From: Oligosphaera ethanolica
GTDB lineage: Bacteria; Verrucomicrobiota; Lentisphaeria; Oligosphaerales; Oligosphaeraceae
Reading direction: 5' to 3'
Length of the DNA stretch: 64,000 bases
NCBI RefSeq assembly: GCF_030814695.1
Contig: NZ_JAUSVL010000001.1
Coordinates: forward strand, 3,818,227 to 3,882,226
Shown: piece after piece, positions 35,614-44,007 of the stretch
Layout of the letters: each line of letters begins with the position of its first letter
Position numbering within the stretch: position 1 is the first letter of the stretch
The notes under the pieces: generated by a model
What the model saw: the letters and a program-made list of their open reading frames with translations, nothing else
Database searches by the model: none
Told to the model about the DNA's origin: nothing
Made by a program: the position numbers and the translations under genes

Positions 35614-36055
35614 ATCGGTCAGTAACCGCCCCGGTGTATTCCCCGCCGGGGTGGTTACTCCTATGAAACCGATGCTCTTCATTTAACGGTATCCATGGCA
35701 CTTGTTGTTTCACCCAAGCAGCCTTTTCTCGTCGTGCATTTCCGCCGCGAAGCGGCAGAAGCGCTGAAAGCGCGAAACATACCAGCCCTGGGTAGCGCGC
35801 CCTCTACGCTCGTGTTCCTCGGCTCCTTTGGCCCCAGTCGGCGAAGCTGACTGGAGCCAAAGGGGCAATGGAACTCACTGGCTTTCCTGGGGTTGACGTC
35901 GGCGGCATGTCGGGCATCCAATATCAAAGACTCCTATGAAACACGTTGCCGCAAAGGTCGGCGGAAATCAAGGTCGGATGGCTGGACGGCGACTGGCCGT
36001 GGGTTTCCTGCAAATTGTCCCCGGTGTTTTCCCCACCGGGGTGGTTACTGACCGA
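35614..36055 (-). repeat. Composite A-B-A repeat, short B
   Basis: From left to right: a miniature A hairpin (ATCGGTCAGTAACC...GGTTACTCCTATGAAA, 35614-35669), a reverse copy of short repeat B (35670-35930) with the CCAGGG and CCCCTTTGGC stems, then a forward A unit (35931-36055). The same arrangement in mirror image occurs at 53874-54409. No gene is supported between 35469 and the tRNA gene. Confidence 0.8.
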
Positions 36056-36170
36056 TCACACGATATGGCCAGTTCCTCCGGCTATGCCGTGGAAAATGGC
36101 CTTGGCGGCGGTACATTATGCACGCTGACACGCCCGGTGGCAATCATAAAACCGGCGCCCAGATCCTTAG

Positions 36171-36256
<86 letters not shown>

Positions 36257-36267
36257 GTTCATAATCA

Positions 36268-36302
36268 AGGACTTGCGGTTAATTTCGCAGGTCCTTTTTT
36301 AT
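36268..36302 (+). terminator. Terminator of tRNA-Leu
   Basis: The stem GGACTTGCG / CGCAGGTCC is followed by six T residues. A diverged copy lies at 43580-43613 behind attR. Confidence 0.8.
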
Positions 36303-36324
36303 TGCCCGTGTTTCATGGTTTTTT

Positions 36325-36497
36325 GCCTTGTTTCATGCTGTTTTTGCAGAATTCTTGTACCATTCTTGTACCAACTTTTCAGCCCACGAAAACAGCGCTT
36401 TTCAGTAGGATTTCCCGCGTTCTCAGCGGCTCCGGCGCGGCGGGTCGTATCAGCCCCGGCGCTTTTTCTTGTACCAACTTCGGGAATTCTTGTACCA
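36325..36497 (+). other. Candidate integrase arm sites, left end
   Basis: TTCTTGTACCA occurs exactly four times (36352-36362, 36363-36373, 36466-36476, 36487-36497), plus GCCTTGTTTCATGCTG at 36325-36340. Near attR are TTTTTTGTACCA (43473-43484) and GCCTTGTTTTATGCTG (43389-43404). Short direct repeats beside both att sites are typical arm-type sites of tyrosine integrases. Confidence 0.45.
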
Positions 36498-36499
36498 AG

Positions 36500-37130
36500 T
36501 CTCCCAGGGTGCAGGCGGCGCGGGTCATGCCTTGCGGCCCTCGATGCCAGCGGCGCCGTTATGCCGCGCTGGCGGCGTTGTCTCCCCCAGGGCGGGCAAG
36601 TCTTCCAGGGGGCGCGGTTGCTCTTTTGATGCCGGCGCCCTCGATAATGACAGCAGCGGCGCGGTGTTACACGTCCAGCCGGCACGCGTGGCGCGGTCGG
36701 CGTCATGGCTTCCAGGGTGCCGCATTATCGACGCGATGCGGCAGCGTCGAAAAGGGTAGCTCGGCAGCGTCAATAACAATTCCCTCAGCTAGCCCGCGCG
36801 GCGCGTCATTCTGGCGCTTTCAGCGCTTCGGGCGGGTGTCGGGTCGGGTCGGCGGGATGCGGCGCTTGTAGCGCGTTCTGGGCGATGCGGCCCGGCGCAG
36901 CATGCGCACAAAGAGCAGAAAGAAAGTGTGTGCCCCCTCAGCGCTCCTTCCGTGGCCCAGCCCTGCCCGGTCCCCCAGTTCCAAGGACCCAAGCCCTCTT
37001 TCATTGTGTCCCCTTTCCCGGTTGCCGGCCTGGCATGTCTTCCAGTGGCGTCAGTAATCATCTTGTCGGGTTGCCCTCGCGTTGTGTCTCTGTCCAGTGG
37101 GGCGAAGTGTCAGCGCTATTCTTTTTCTTT
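36500..37130. other. Gene-free left end of the element
   Basis: GC-rich sequence with several open frames on both strands, none having a convincing start, motif or coding character. I see no gene to call. Confidence 0.4.
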
Positions 37131-37135
37131 TTCTT

Positions 37136-37309
37136 CTTTTTCGGGCGGCGTTCTTTCTGTTTTCTTGCCACTTAGACTTTTTCTTTTTCGGCATATTACC
37201 CCCCCTTTAAGGGGGGGGGTATATTATATGCCTCGAAAAAGTATAAGTAAGAGTTCGCGCGCTTTCTTTTTCGTTCTTTTCGGCTTTCTTTTTCGGACAG
37301 TCGAAAAAG
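37136..37309. other. Candidate replication origin of the element
   Basis: CTTTTTCG occurs four times in direct orientation (37136, 37183, 37266, 37288) and twice inverted (37234, 37302), flanking a palindrome CCCCCCC-TTTAA-GGGGGGG inside AT-rich arms (ATATTA...TATAT). The block ends exactly at the stop codon of the primase-helicase gene. Iterons next to a rep gene are how satellite origins are built; a bidirectional terminator is the alternative. Confidence 0.45.
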
Positions 37310-39601
37310 TTAGGGCGCTTCTTCCGGGTCCGGGTCTGGCGGCGGTTCGGGCGCTCTTTCCAACATAAACCGCACGCCCTTTCCGCTTTCGCTTTTGTTC
37401 GGGTCTGGCGGTCTCTGGATAATCAGCCCCAGGTCAATCCCTTTCTGAATGATGTCAAGTTGCGTTTTTGTTGTCCCCGGAAAGCCCTTGCCGGTCATTC
37501 TCGATTGTAGAAGCGTTTGCGTCAATGCTTCCCCTGGAAGAAGAAGCTCAGCAACGGCCCGCGCACGGTCGGCCATGATGCCTTCGTTCTCTTCACGCTT
37601 GCGCTTGTCTTGCGCGGCCTTATCTGGGCATTCTGGCAGCGGGTCTTTGTTCACTTCCCAGTAGATGCCGTTTTCCCCCCACTTGACGCGTTGCACGTCC
37701 CAGCCCAGGCGTTGCCCCCGTTTTCCCGCGCGGAGAATGAAACAGCCCCTTTCGGCGGCCGGATCGTCTTCAAGGGTGAAAGAACACCTGGCGAGGTTAA
37801 TAATTTCGGTGGCCCCTGCAAACTTGAACGCGGTCTTTATGCCCGTCTGATTGTTTCCTTGGTTCTGTGGCTTATTCATATGGTGAACGAGTATAACCCC
37901 CACTTTGTGCTTTTGGATTACGGGGAAAAGCCCGTTGCGCAAAAACGCGGTGGCTTCCACTGGGCGCATAAGGTCGCAGCCGGCGAAAGCAAAAAGCGGG
38001 TCGATTATGATAAGGTCGGGCTTGACTTCGGCCGCGTTCAGCTCAGCATCAAGCCATGAACAAAAATCTTGTCCAGTCTTGAAGCAGTCGGAAACGACGG
38101 ATACTTTGCCGTCAAAAGCCGCGTCGATGTCCGAGCTTGCCAGCTTGTCTTTTTGGTCCATTAGCGCGGTAATTCCCTGCAATTCGTCCAGAATGTCCCG
38201 GCCGTCGTTTTCCGTCTGAATAACAAGGGTTCGGAGCGGTCTTTTTGGAACAAAGCCCAGCGTGGGCAATCCCAGGGCGAAGTAATGCGCCATTTGCATG
38301 ATTAAGCTGGATTTGCCGGTGCCGGTCTCAGCGGAGAAAAGGCAGATTCCCCCCTTGCACAAAAACCGGTCTTTTATCAGTTCGTTGGGGTCGTTTGGAC
38401 CTTCGGCCAGCCCTTCCCGATACAAGGTGCCGGTGCTTTTGCCAATGGCCTTTATTGGCTCCGGCTCCCAGGCTTCTATGCGCTTGCGCACGTCGGCCGG
38501 TGATAGTGTCGGCTCCCGGCGCCGCAGCTCTTCCAGCCAGTCGGAAAAGTCGCCATGCTCGGGCACTCCGGGCGGGGTAAAGACGCGGACCCGCGCCCCG
38601 GCTTCTCTCATGGCGGCAGCGGCCTTGCTGGCGTAGCCCTCGCCGGGCGCGTCGTTGTCTCGGATAATGACAACGCGGCGGCCGGTGGCGGCGAACGGGC
38701 GCCACTTCTCCGGGTCGGCAATGGCTCCCCCTGCGGCTTTGTGGCAGGTGACGTTGTAGCCCAGGGCGGCGAGGTTGTCGGCGTCCTTCTCGCCCTCGAC
38801 GCAATACAGAACGGCGTCGGGCGCCATGGCGGCAAGGTCGTTTTCACGATACAGCGGGTCCGGCCGGCGGCCCTTGCCATAACCTAAATCAAAAGCGAAG
38901 TCGCCGGCTCTGAGGTTTTTTTCTCCCTCAGCCCAACAGCGCCGGAGTTGCAAGCCTTCCCATGTCAACGGCGCGGTGTCGGCGTCGGGACACGCGGCAT
39001 AAAACTTCCGAAAGGTTTTGTTTTTTAACTCGCTCCCTTCTTCTTCGGCCCGCGCCCTCTCCGCGTCGGTGTAAGTAATCGGGATGCGCACTTGTGCCTT
39101 TACCAGCTCGCCGGCGGCGTTGCGGTAGAGGTAAACGGTGATGTTCTGGTAGTCCATTGTTCCCGGCTTCTTCGGCTCAATTCCCCCAGGTGGAAGGACA
39201 GTAAGCCCCACTGGCAGCAATCCCCCAGCGGGGTTACTGGTAGCCCCGGGCGTGGGGGCAGGCGCGGCCGGTGAAGTCATTGCCCGCGCTGGCGTGGCGG
39301 GTGCATCCTCGACAGGGCGCGGGCGGTATTTCCGTTCCTTCGCCTGAAAGTAAAGCGTGGCGGCCTTCACGGCGCCGGGTTTGATGCTGTCCCAGGTTGC
39401 GGTAAAGTTGGCCTCATCGTATTTGTCGGAAAGTTGGCTCCACGATTTAGCGCCCTCGAAAGTCCCGCCAGCGTCTTTGTAGGCGGCCAGTCTTGTAAAC
39501 CATTCGTCCCGGTCCCCGTCTGGCGAAAGACAGCGCAGCGCTTCATCTGGATTGTCTATCCACTTGGTTTTCTTGGCGGCCGGTTTCTTTATGGCGCTCA
39601 T
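37310..39601 (-). CDS. Primase-helicase with Toprim and RepA-like ATPase
   Basis: 763 residues. The N-terminal 90 residues resemble a PriCT-type domain (DEWFTRLAAYKDAG, WSQLSDKYDEANFTATWDSI). A Pro-rich linker follows, then a Toprim region with YCVEGEKDADNLAALG near 270 and RDNDAPGEGY near 315. The RecA-like ATPase has Walker A SAETGTGKSSL near 430 and Walker B DLIIIDPLFAFAG near 535, followed by VILVHHMNK, as in RepA/RSF1010-type helicases. It should prime and unwind DNA at the element's own origin. Its ATG overlaps the preceding small gene (ATGA). Confidence 0.85.
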   Translation of the reverse strand: MSAIKKPAAKKTKWIDNPDEALRCLSPDGDRDEWFTRLAAYKDAGGTFEGAKSWSQLSDKYDEANFTATWDSIKPGAVKAATLYFQAKERKYRPRPVEDAPATPARAMTSPAAPAPTPGATSNPAGGLLPVGLTVLPPGGIEPKKPGTMDYQNITVYLYRNAAGELVKAQVRIPITYTDAERARAEEEGSELKNKTFRKFYAACPDADTAPLTWEGLQLRRCWAEGEKNLRAGDFAFDLGYGKGRRPDPLYRENDLAAMAPDAVLYCVEGEKDADNLAALGYNVTCHKAAGGAIADPEKWRPFAATGRRVVIIRDNDAPGEGYASKAAAAMREAGARVRVFTPPGVPEHGDFSDWLEELRRREPTLSPADVRKRIEAWEPEPIKAIGKSTGTLYREGLAEGPNDPNELIKDRFLCKGGICLFSAETGTGKSSLIMQMAHYFALGLPTLGFVPKRPLRTLVIQTENDGRDILDELQGITALMDQKDKLASSDIDAAFDGKVSVVSDCFKTGQDFCSWLDAELNAAEVKPDLIIIDPLFAFAGCDLMRPVEATAFLRNGLFPVIQKHKVGVILVHHMNKPQNQGNNQTGIKTAFKFAGATEIINLARCSFTLEDDPAAERGCFILRAGKRGQRLGWDVQRVKWGENGIYWEVNKDPLPECPDKAAQDKRKREENEGIMADRARAVAELLLPGEALTQTLLQSRMTGKGFPGTTKTQLDIIQKGIDLGLIIQRPPDPNKSESGKGVRFMLERAPEPPPDPDPEEAP

Positions 39602-39744
39602 TGCCGGCCCCCTCTCTCCCCGTGTTGTGCTTTCTTTTCCGCACGGCGTTGCATTTCCAGGCGGGTCAGTCTCTCCGGTCGGTTGCGGCGGGTCTTCTGG
39701 CGCGGCCGGCTTCTGTTATCGTCAAGTAATTGGTAGCGTTTCAT
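39598..39744 (-). CDS. Small basic protein, 48 residues
   Basis: It encodes MKRYQLLDDNRSRPRQKTRR and continues Arg/Gln-rich to the end. Its ATG overlaps the stop of the preceding gene by 4 bp and its own stop overlaps the primase-helicase start by 4 bp (ATGA at both ends). Such tight coupling supports a real gene despite the length. The very basic composition suggests nucleic acid binding. Function unknown. Confidence 0.55.
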   Translation of the reverse strand: MKRYQLLDDNRSRPRQKTRRNRPERLTRLEMQRRAEKKAQHGERGGRQ

Positions 39745-40025
39745 TGGACGGCGCCCCCCTCTCTCTCTTCCGGTTCTTTCCAGCCGTCGGCATGCGCGAA
39801 GAGGTACAGCATTAGCCCCACTGGCATATTGAAGGCCATGCGCCACAATGGCAGGCTTTCGGCGGCTTCGCCGTCTTCCCGCCTCAGCCATGTCATAACG
39901 TCGGCAAAAGACAGCCCGGCTTCCCGCGCGGCAAGGACAATTAACAGGCGCTTGGAAAAGTCCCCCTGGGTTGTAATGGCGGCCAGCATTGCGCGGCGGT
40001 CGCTCTCTGAAAAAGGCTTTTTCAC
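39741..40025 (-). CDS. Small hypothetical protein of the element
   Basis: 94 residues starting VKKPFSESDRRAMLAAI. The GTG at 40025 is chosen because GGGGG lies about six bases before it and it follows directly on the stop of the upstream HTH gene. The sequence is mostly helical, with EAGLSFADVMTWLRRED in the middle and a hydrophobic stretch (MAFNMPVGLMLYLFAHA) near the C terminus. No family recognised. It is translationally linked to genes on both sides. Confidence 0.5.
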   Translation of the reverse strand: MKKPFSESDRRAMLAAITTQGDFSKRLLIVLAAREAGLSFADVMTWLRREDGEAAESLPLWRMAFNMPVGLMLYLFAHADGWKEPEEREGGAVQ

Positions 40026-40026
40026 G

Positions 40027-40413
40027 TTAAGCCCCCTTTCCCGCACGCGTGGCGCTTCGGGTGCTGGCGCCGGTGATAAGCTCGGGCACGTCGGCGCCGG
40101 CAATAACGCCGTTCAGCAGGTCGTTAACGCTGGCGGCGTCAATGCGGACGCTCTTAGCTGATAGCACGATGCGGCGCAGCCGGCCGTCATTCATGTATCG
40201 GCTGACACTTTGCAGGCTAATGCCCAGCAGCGCGGCTACTTCTTTCCGGGTCATTGGCTTTTCGGCCTTCGCGGTCGTATCGGCGGCGCCGTCGGCCTTG
40301 TAGGCTTTGATTGCCTTTACCAGCGCTGAGGGTGAAAGGTCGGGCGCGTAGGGTTGCAGCAATCCAACAGCAGCCGATAGAACGCTCGGGGTTATGGTGT
40401 CTCTGAGTTGCAT
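40027..40413 (-). CDS. HTH protein, excisionase-like, paralogue 2
   Basis: 128 residues. A MerR/excisionase-type winged helix lies at about 53-105 (MTRKEVAALLGISLQSVSRYMNDGRL...SVRIDAASVNDLL). The first 40 residues (SVLSAAVGLLQPYAPDLSPSALVKAIKAY) are closely similar to the N terminus of the neighbouring gene, so the pair arose by duplication. It is probably a DNA-binding regulator or recombination directionality factor. The ATG overlaps the upstream paralogue's stop by one base. Confidence 0.7.
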   Translation of the reverse strand: MQLRDTITPSVLSAAVGLLQPYAPDLSPSALVKAIKAYKADGAADTTAKAEKPMTRKEVAALLGISLQSVSRYMNDGRLRRIVLSAKSVRIDAASVNDLLNGVIAGADVPELITGASTRSATRAGKGA

Positions 40414-40727
40414 TATTCGGCCCTCCCGTCGTTGCCCGTTGTGCTTCCCGACAGCAACGCTTCCACGCTTGCGGCGTCGATGCGAACGGCCTTCGGGGTG
40501 ACGCGGACGCTTTTCACCTTGCCGTCATTGATAAGGCGGTGCAGGGTGACAAGGCTTATTCTCATTCTGGCGGCGGCTTCGGCGCGGGTCATGTACCGCT
40601 TCCGTTGTCCGGGTTCGTACTGGCGCAGCGCCTCGACAAGGTTCTGTGCTGTGAGCTCCGGCGCCAGCGGTTGCAGTAGCCCCGTGGCGGCCTCGATGAT
40701 GCGCGGTGACGTTCCTTTGACTTCCAT
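40413..40727 (-). CDS. HTH protein, excisionase-like, paralogue 1
   Basis: 104 residues with the same layout as its neighbour: an N-terminal RIIEAATGLLQPLAPELTAQNLVEALRQY module, then a helix-turn-helix (MTRAEAAARMRISLVTLHRLINDGKV) and AVRIDAASVEALLSG. It is the first gene of the replication operon; GTTCGG direct repeats one helical turn apart lie about 70-80 bp upstream and could be its operator. It may act with paralogue 2 as a heterodimer or antagonistic pair, which is inference. Confidence 0.7.
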   Translation of the reverse strand: MEVKGTSPRIIEAATGLLQPLAPELTAQNLVEALRQYEPGQRKRYMTRAEAAARMRISLVTLHRLINDGKVKSVRVTPKAVRIDAASVEALLSGSTTGNDGRAE

Positions 40728-40795
40728 GTGTGCAGCTCCTTTGCTCTTTCAGCGTGAATACTAAGGGCGGGAAACTGCGCATATTTTCAGGCTCG

Positions 40796-40813
40796 GTTCG
40801 GGTATAGTTCGGA
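40796..40813 (-). promoter_or_regulatory. GTTCGG operator-like repeats
   Basis: GTTCGGG at 40796 and GTTCGGA at 40807 are spaced 11 bp, one helical turn, upstream of the HTH operon. The same heptamer forms a dyad GTTCGGA / TCCGAAC at 40895-40921, next to the stop of the adjacent gene. Confidence 0.35.
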
Positions 40814-40814
40814 C

Positions 40815-40852
40815 ACAAAAAAAGACCGGCAAAGGCGTTTCGCCCATGCCGG
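40815..40852 (-). terminator. Terminator after 297-residue gene
   Basis: On the minus strand CCGGCATGGGCG AAA CGCCTTTGCCGG is followed by TCTTTTTTT. It separates the integrase transcript from the replication operon. Confidence 0.8.
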
Positions 40853-40933
40853 CCATGGTAGATGAATGAAAAAAGATGTAAATAAAATTCGACGGTTCGG
40901 ACTTACTCGGGTAATCCGAACTATGGCGCGCGC

Positions 40934-41827
40934 TTAGGTTTCTTCCTGGTTACGCACTCTCCCAGGTATATCAGTCAGTTCCGCCAAAAAACGGGAAACG
41001 TCGCCGGGGTCCATGCTCCCAGGTTTCCGCGATGCCGCGCAGTGCGCTTTCACTATGTCCAGAACGTCCGCAATGCGATACGCTTTTGTCCCTCTATTAT
41101 CCAGGGTGATAACGTCCTTCAACTTGGCTTTGCGCAGCCTCTGGCGTAGTTTCGTGGCGGTGGCTTCCGGGTCAAGTTTTGCGCTGGCAAAGGCTTTGCA
41201 TAGCGCGGCGGCGGCCATGCCGGCGGTAACGCGTCCGGGCAGTTGCTCCCGCGCTTCGTTGCGTGTGGCTGTTACCTTTGCGTCCATGCCTTCCAGCTTG
41301 GTATCATGCTCCCGATGTTCGGCCGTCGTTCTGGCGTCATGGTCGGCATGCTCCCTTCGCATATCACTAAGCATTGAAAACGTCTTCCGTTGTAATTGTT
41401 CGGCCGTTAACACATCGGCAAGCTCAGCTAATTGATGACAGCGCCCAATAAAGGAACACGATAAGGCAAGCTCGTAAATGTCAACGATAATGTCAAGGTC
41501 TAGAACTGTTCCAGGTTTATTGATGCCGGGTGAATTGACAATGTTCATAACGTCCACGCCCAATTCACCCATCCAAATAAGCCCATGACGCCATTGCTCA
41601 TTTTCCGGGGTTTGGGGCGTTTCGTCCAGCGCTTCCCGTACCCATTGGACAACTTCAAGAGCTCGATGATATACGGCTCTTCTCACTTCTCCAAGCGTTA
41701 CGTCTTCTTTCCCGGTGTTTATCTCGACGGGTTCAATAATGCCCGCGTCGTTGGGTATCAGTGCAATAAACTTGCCTTTTGCGGGTCTTCTCCAGGGTGT
41801 TTTCGTGTCTTGGCTCTCTTTATCCAT
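40934..41827 (-). CDS. Unknown protein encoded with the integrase
   Basis: 297 residues, soluble, no family recognised. The central part (about 150-205) is rich in charged residues (REHADHDARTTAEHREHDTK) and likely coiled coil. The C-terminal third (VTAGMAAAALCKAF ... LRQRLRKAKLKDVITLDNRGTKAYRIADVLDIV) looks like a winged helix or similar DNA-binding fold. Its start overlaps the integrase stop by 8 bp, so the two are coupled; a role in integration, excision or host interaction is plausible but unproved. Confidence 0.6.
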   Translation of the reverse strand: MDKESQDTKTPWRRPAKGKFIALIPNDAGIIEPVEINTGKEDVTLGEVRRAVYHRALEVVQWVREALDETPQTPENEQWRHGLIWMGELGVDVMNIVNSPGINKPGTVLDLDIIVDIYELALSCSFIGRCHQLAELADVLTAEQLQRKTFSMLSDMRREHADHDARTTAEHREHDTKLEGMDAKVTATRNEAREQLPGRVTAGMAAAALCKAFASAKLDPEATATKLRQRLRKAKLKDVITLDNRGTKAYRIADVLDIVKAHCAASRKPGSMDPGDVSRFLAELTDIPGRVRNQEET

Positions 41828-43367
41828 TGTTCCGCGCTCCCTTCATGCTCTCCAGTAGTCCGGCGGCTTGTTCTTCGGTCATGGTGTCGATGATGCGGCG
41901 AAGTTGCGCCCTCGCCCCGGCAATCCCCGGCGCCCCAAGTATAAAGTCCGGCAGCGGCCCCTGGGGGTCATGCTTCCCTTCACGTCTTACTGTGGGGGGC
42001 TTCGCGGCCGGCGTGGCGTCGATGACCATATCCCGCGCGGCCGGCGCGGCTGGCATGTCCAGGGCGGCAGCATACTTCACGGCGGCGGCGTCCGATATGC
42101 GCGTGTAATGCTCAGTCATGGCGGGGTTGCTGTGCCCGGCGTTACGCTGGATAATGGCGGCTGGCGTCCCGGCTTCGGCGTTGTGGCTGATATAGCTGTA
42201 TCGCAGCGAATGAAAGCCGTATTGGACGACAGCACGCGGCCGGCCCTTCTCATAGACTTTTCGCTTGCCTTCGTAGTGGTAGGCGGCGCCGGTGCCCTGG
42301 GCGCGGGTCTCGATGCCGCAGCGCTCGAATAGGCGCCGAATTTCGCCATGGATAACATCCCGGCGGTCCCCCAGGTACTTAGCGGCGGCGTCTGGCAGAA
42401 CGTAGGCGCCGGCCCTGGGCAAGGCGGCCAGCAGCGCGGCAAGGTAGGGCGGTATGCCTATCTTGACACGCGCCTTGTCTTTGTCCTTCACGGTGTTTTT
42501 AGTCTTGCTCGGGACGCGCTCAATGATGCCGCGCCCCAGGTCCGTTTCGTCCCACCGTAGGCAGCAGCAATCACCGAAACGTAACCCGGTGAAGTAGCCT
42601 AGGGCAATCAGCGCTTGCAGCTCCCCGGCGGCCGTGTCCAGCAGGGCGCTTATTTGCTGGCGGGTCAGCGGGCGCTTGCTGTGTGTCTCGCCCTCGATGC
42701 TGTCAATGTCGGCAAAGGGGTTTTGCTGTATGGTTATCTTGCCAGCGTCGGCCAGCACGTCATAGAGACAGCGGAAAAAGGTTAGATACTTGCCATGCGT
42801 CCCGGCGGAGCTCATGCCGGCGATGGTGTCCATGAAAGCGGCGGCCAGCTCCGGCGAGACTTCCGACAGCAGGCGCGTCTTTCGATGGTGCGCTTTTATC
42901 CAGGCGGCGAAGCGGCCGTAGAATGACCGATAGTTATATGGCGTGGTATCCCTGGGCAGGGTGTCGCCGGCCTTGTAGCGCTTGCAGCTCGCCGGGCGCT
43001 TTGGGCAAGCCATGAACAATTCCCAGCCGTCCGCGATGGTGGCGCGGGCGTTCAGCGTGTCGGCTTCGGCTTCGCCGGCGGCCGTCTCCGCGTCTCGCAA
43101 GTCGTTTTGCAGCACGCGCAATCGCTCGGCCTTGTCTGATATGCGGATATGCGCGAGGTAAATATCCGCGGCAGCTTCGGCGGCCTTCCGCGCTTCGGCG
43201 GCGGCGGCGCGGCTCAATGGCTTGCCGTCGGGACCGGTGCCGTGTATCGGCTTGCCGTCCGGTGTCAGCAGGCGGACACGCCGCGCGATGCCTTGCGCCA
43301 TGTAACGCAAGTAATAAGTCTCCCGGTTCCCGCGCTGTGTCAGCGTCCCATTGGTTTTTCTTCCCAT
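41820..43367 (-). CDS. int: Tyrosine recombinase (phage-type integrase)
   Basis: 515 residues. An N-terminal arm-binding-like domain starts after GTLTQRGNRETYYLRY. A SAM-like core-binding region is around 145-225. The catalytic domain has the first Arg in FTGLRFGDCC, the H-x-x-R box in FHSLRYSYISH, and the nucleophile region GHSNPAMTEHYT with the His and the Tyr. The length is above the usual 350-420 because of insertions and a Pro/Lys-rich tail. It lies 138 bp inside attR, as expected for an element that integrates into tRNA-Leu. Confidence 0.92.
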   Translation of the reverse strand: MGRKTNGTLTQRGNRETYYLRYMAQGIARRVRLLTPDGKPIHGTGPDGKPLSRAAAAEARKAAEAAADIYLAHIRISDKAERLRVLQNDLRDAETAAGEAEADTLNARATIADGWELFMACPKRPASCKRYKAGDTLPRDTTPYNYRSFYGRFAAWIKAHHRKTRLLSEVSPELAAAFMDTIAGMSSAGTHGKYLTFFRCLYDVLADAGKITIQQNPFADIDSIEGETHSKRPLTRQQISALLDTAAGELQALIALGYFTGLRFGDCCCLRWDETDLGRGIIERVPSKTKNTVKDKDKARVKIGIPPYLAALLAALPRAGAYVLPDAAAKYLGDRRDVIHGEIRRLFERCGIETRAQGTGAAYHYEGKRKVYEKGRPRAVVQYGFHSLRYSYISHNAEAGTPAAIIQRNAGHSNPAMTEHYTRISDAAAVKYAAALDMPAAPAARDMVIDATPAAKPPTVRREGKHDPQGPLPDFILGAPGIAGARAQLRRIIDTMTEEQAAGLLESMKGARNNG

Positions 43368-43505
43368 GGCTTCCCGTCCTTCTTTATGGCCTTGTTTTAT
43401 GCTGGAATGTCATGCTTCAAGTTATGCCATGAAAAGGGCGGTTCAAGCCAAAAAATCGAAAATAGTTGTCCCTTTTTTGTACCAAGTGCCTAAATCTAGC
43501 CATGC

Positions 43506-43568
43506 CGCGCTGGATTTAGGTTCCAGTGGGTAACACCGTGCGGGTTCGAGTCCCGCCTCTCGTACCAG
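43506..43568 (+). other. attR, 3' fragment of tRNA-Leu
   Basis: It repeats 36194-36256 with one mismatch and would rebuild the tRNA gene after excision. It is not a complete tRNA: the acceptor 5' strand and D arm are missing. Confidence 0.9.
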
Positions 43569-43579
43569 CCTCGTAATCA

Positions 43580-43613
43580 AGGACTTGCGCTTAAAAACGC
43601 AGGTCCTTTTTTA
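43580..43613 (+). terminator. Diverged copy of the tRNA terminator
   Basis: GGACTTGCGC / GCGTTTTTAAGCG-type stem with AGGTCC and six T residues, parallel to 36268-36302. Beyond it, TTTTTTGCCTTG and twin AAACCGTAGCA repeats (about 43660-43685) mimic the arm region inside attL. No gene is seen from 43614 to 44007. Confidence 0.6.
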
Positions 43614-44007
43614 TTGCCGGTGTACTCCGTTTATACCCCGTTATATGGCCTTTTTTGCCTTGAAACCGTAGCAAAACCGTAGCAATTTAGTGTTGCGAGG
43701 CAATTGATTGCTTCGTTGTTTATGCAAAGTCGGCATGTGGGGTGTTTTGCTTGATGTTCGCGGGTGGGGTTTTATTGTAGCGGCTTGCGGGCGGACGCGT
43801 GCAAGCGCGGTGTCGTCTAGAAGAGCAAAGCGAGAAACAGCCCGCAAGGGGCAGCGAGTCGCTTCTGCAGGCGACGAGTGATGCGTTTGGGGGAAGCTAG
43901 CAGTTTTAGCCCGGGTGCTAGTTTCACGGTGTTGGCAGGAGTGTTTCACCCAAGTCGCGCAAAGAAAACGTGTTTCATCATACGGGCAAGCAAGGAGATA
44001 GCGGATC

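Noticed and set aside
36257..37130. Several open frames at the left end of the tRNA-Leu element
   Set aside because: No ribosome binding sites, no recognised motifs, and conflicting overlapping frames on both strands.
43506..43568. Second tRNA-Leu gene
   Set aside because: Only the 3' part from the anticodon arm onward is present; acceptor 5' strand and D arm are missing, as expected for attR.
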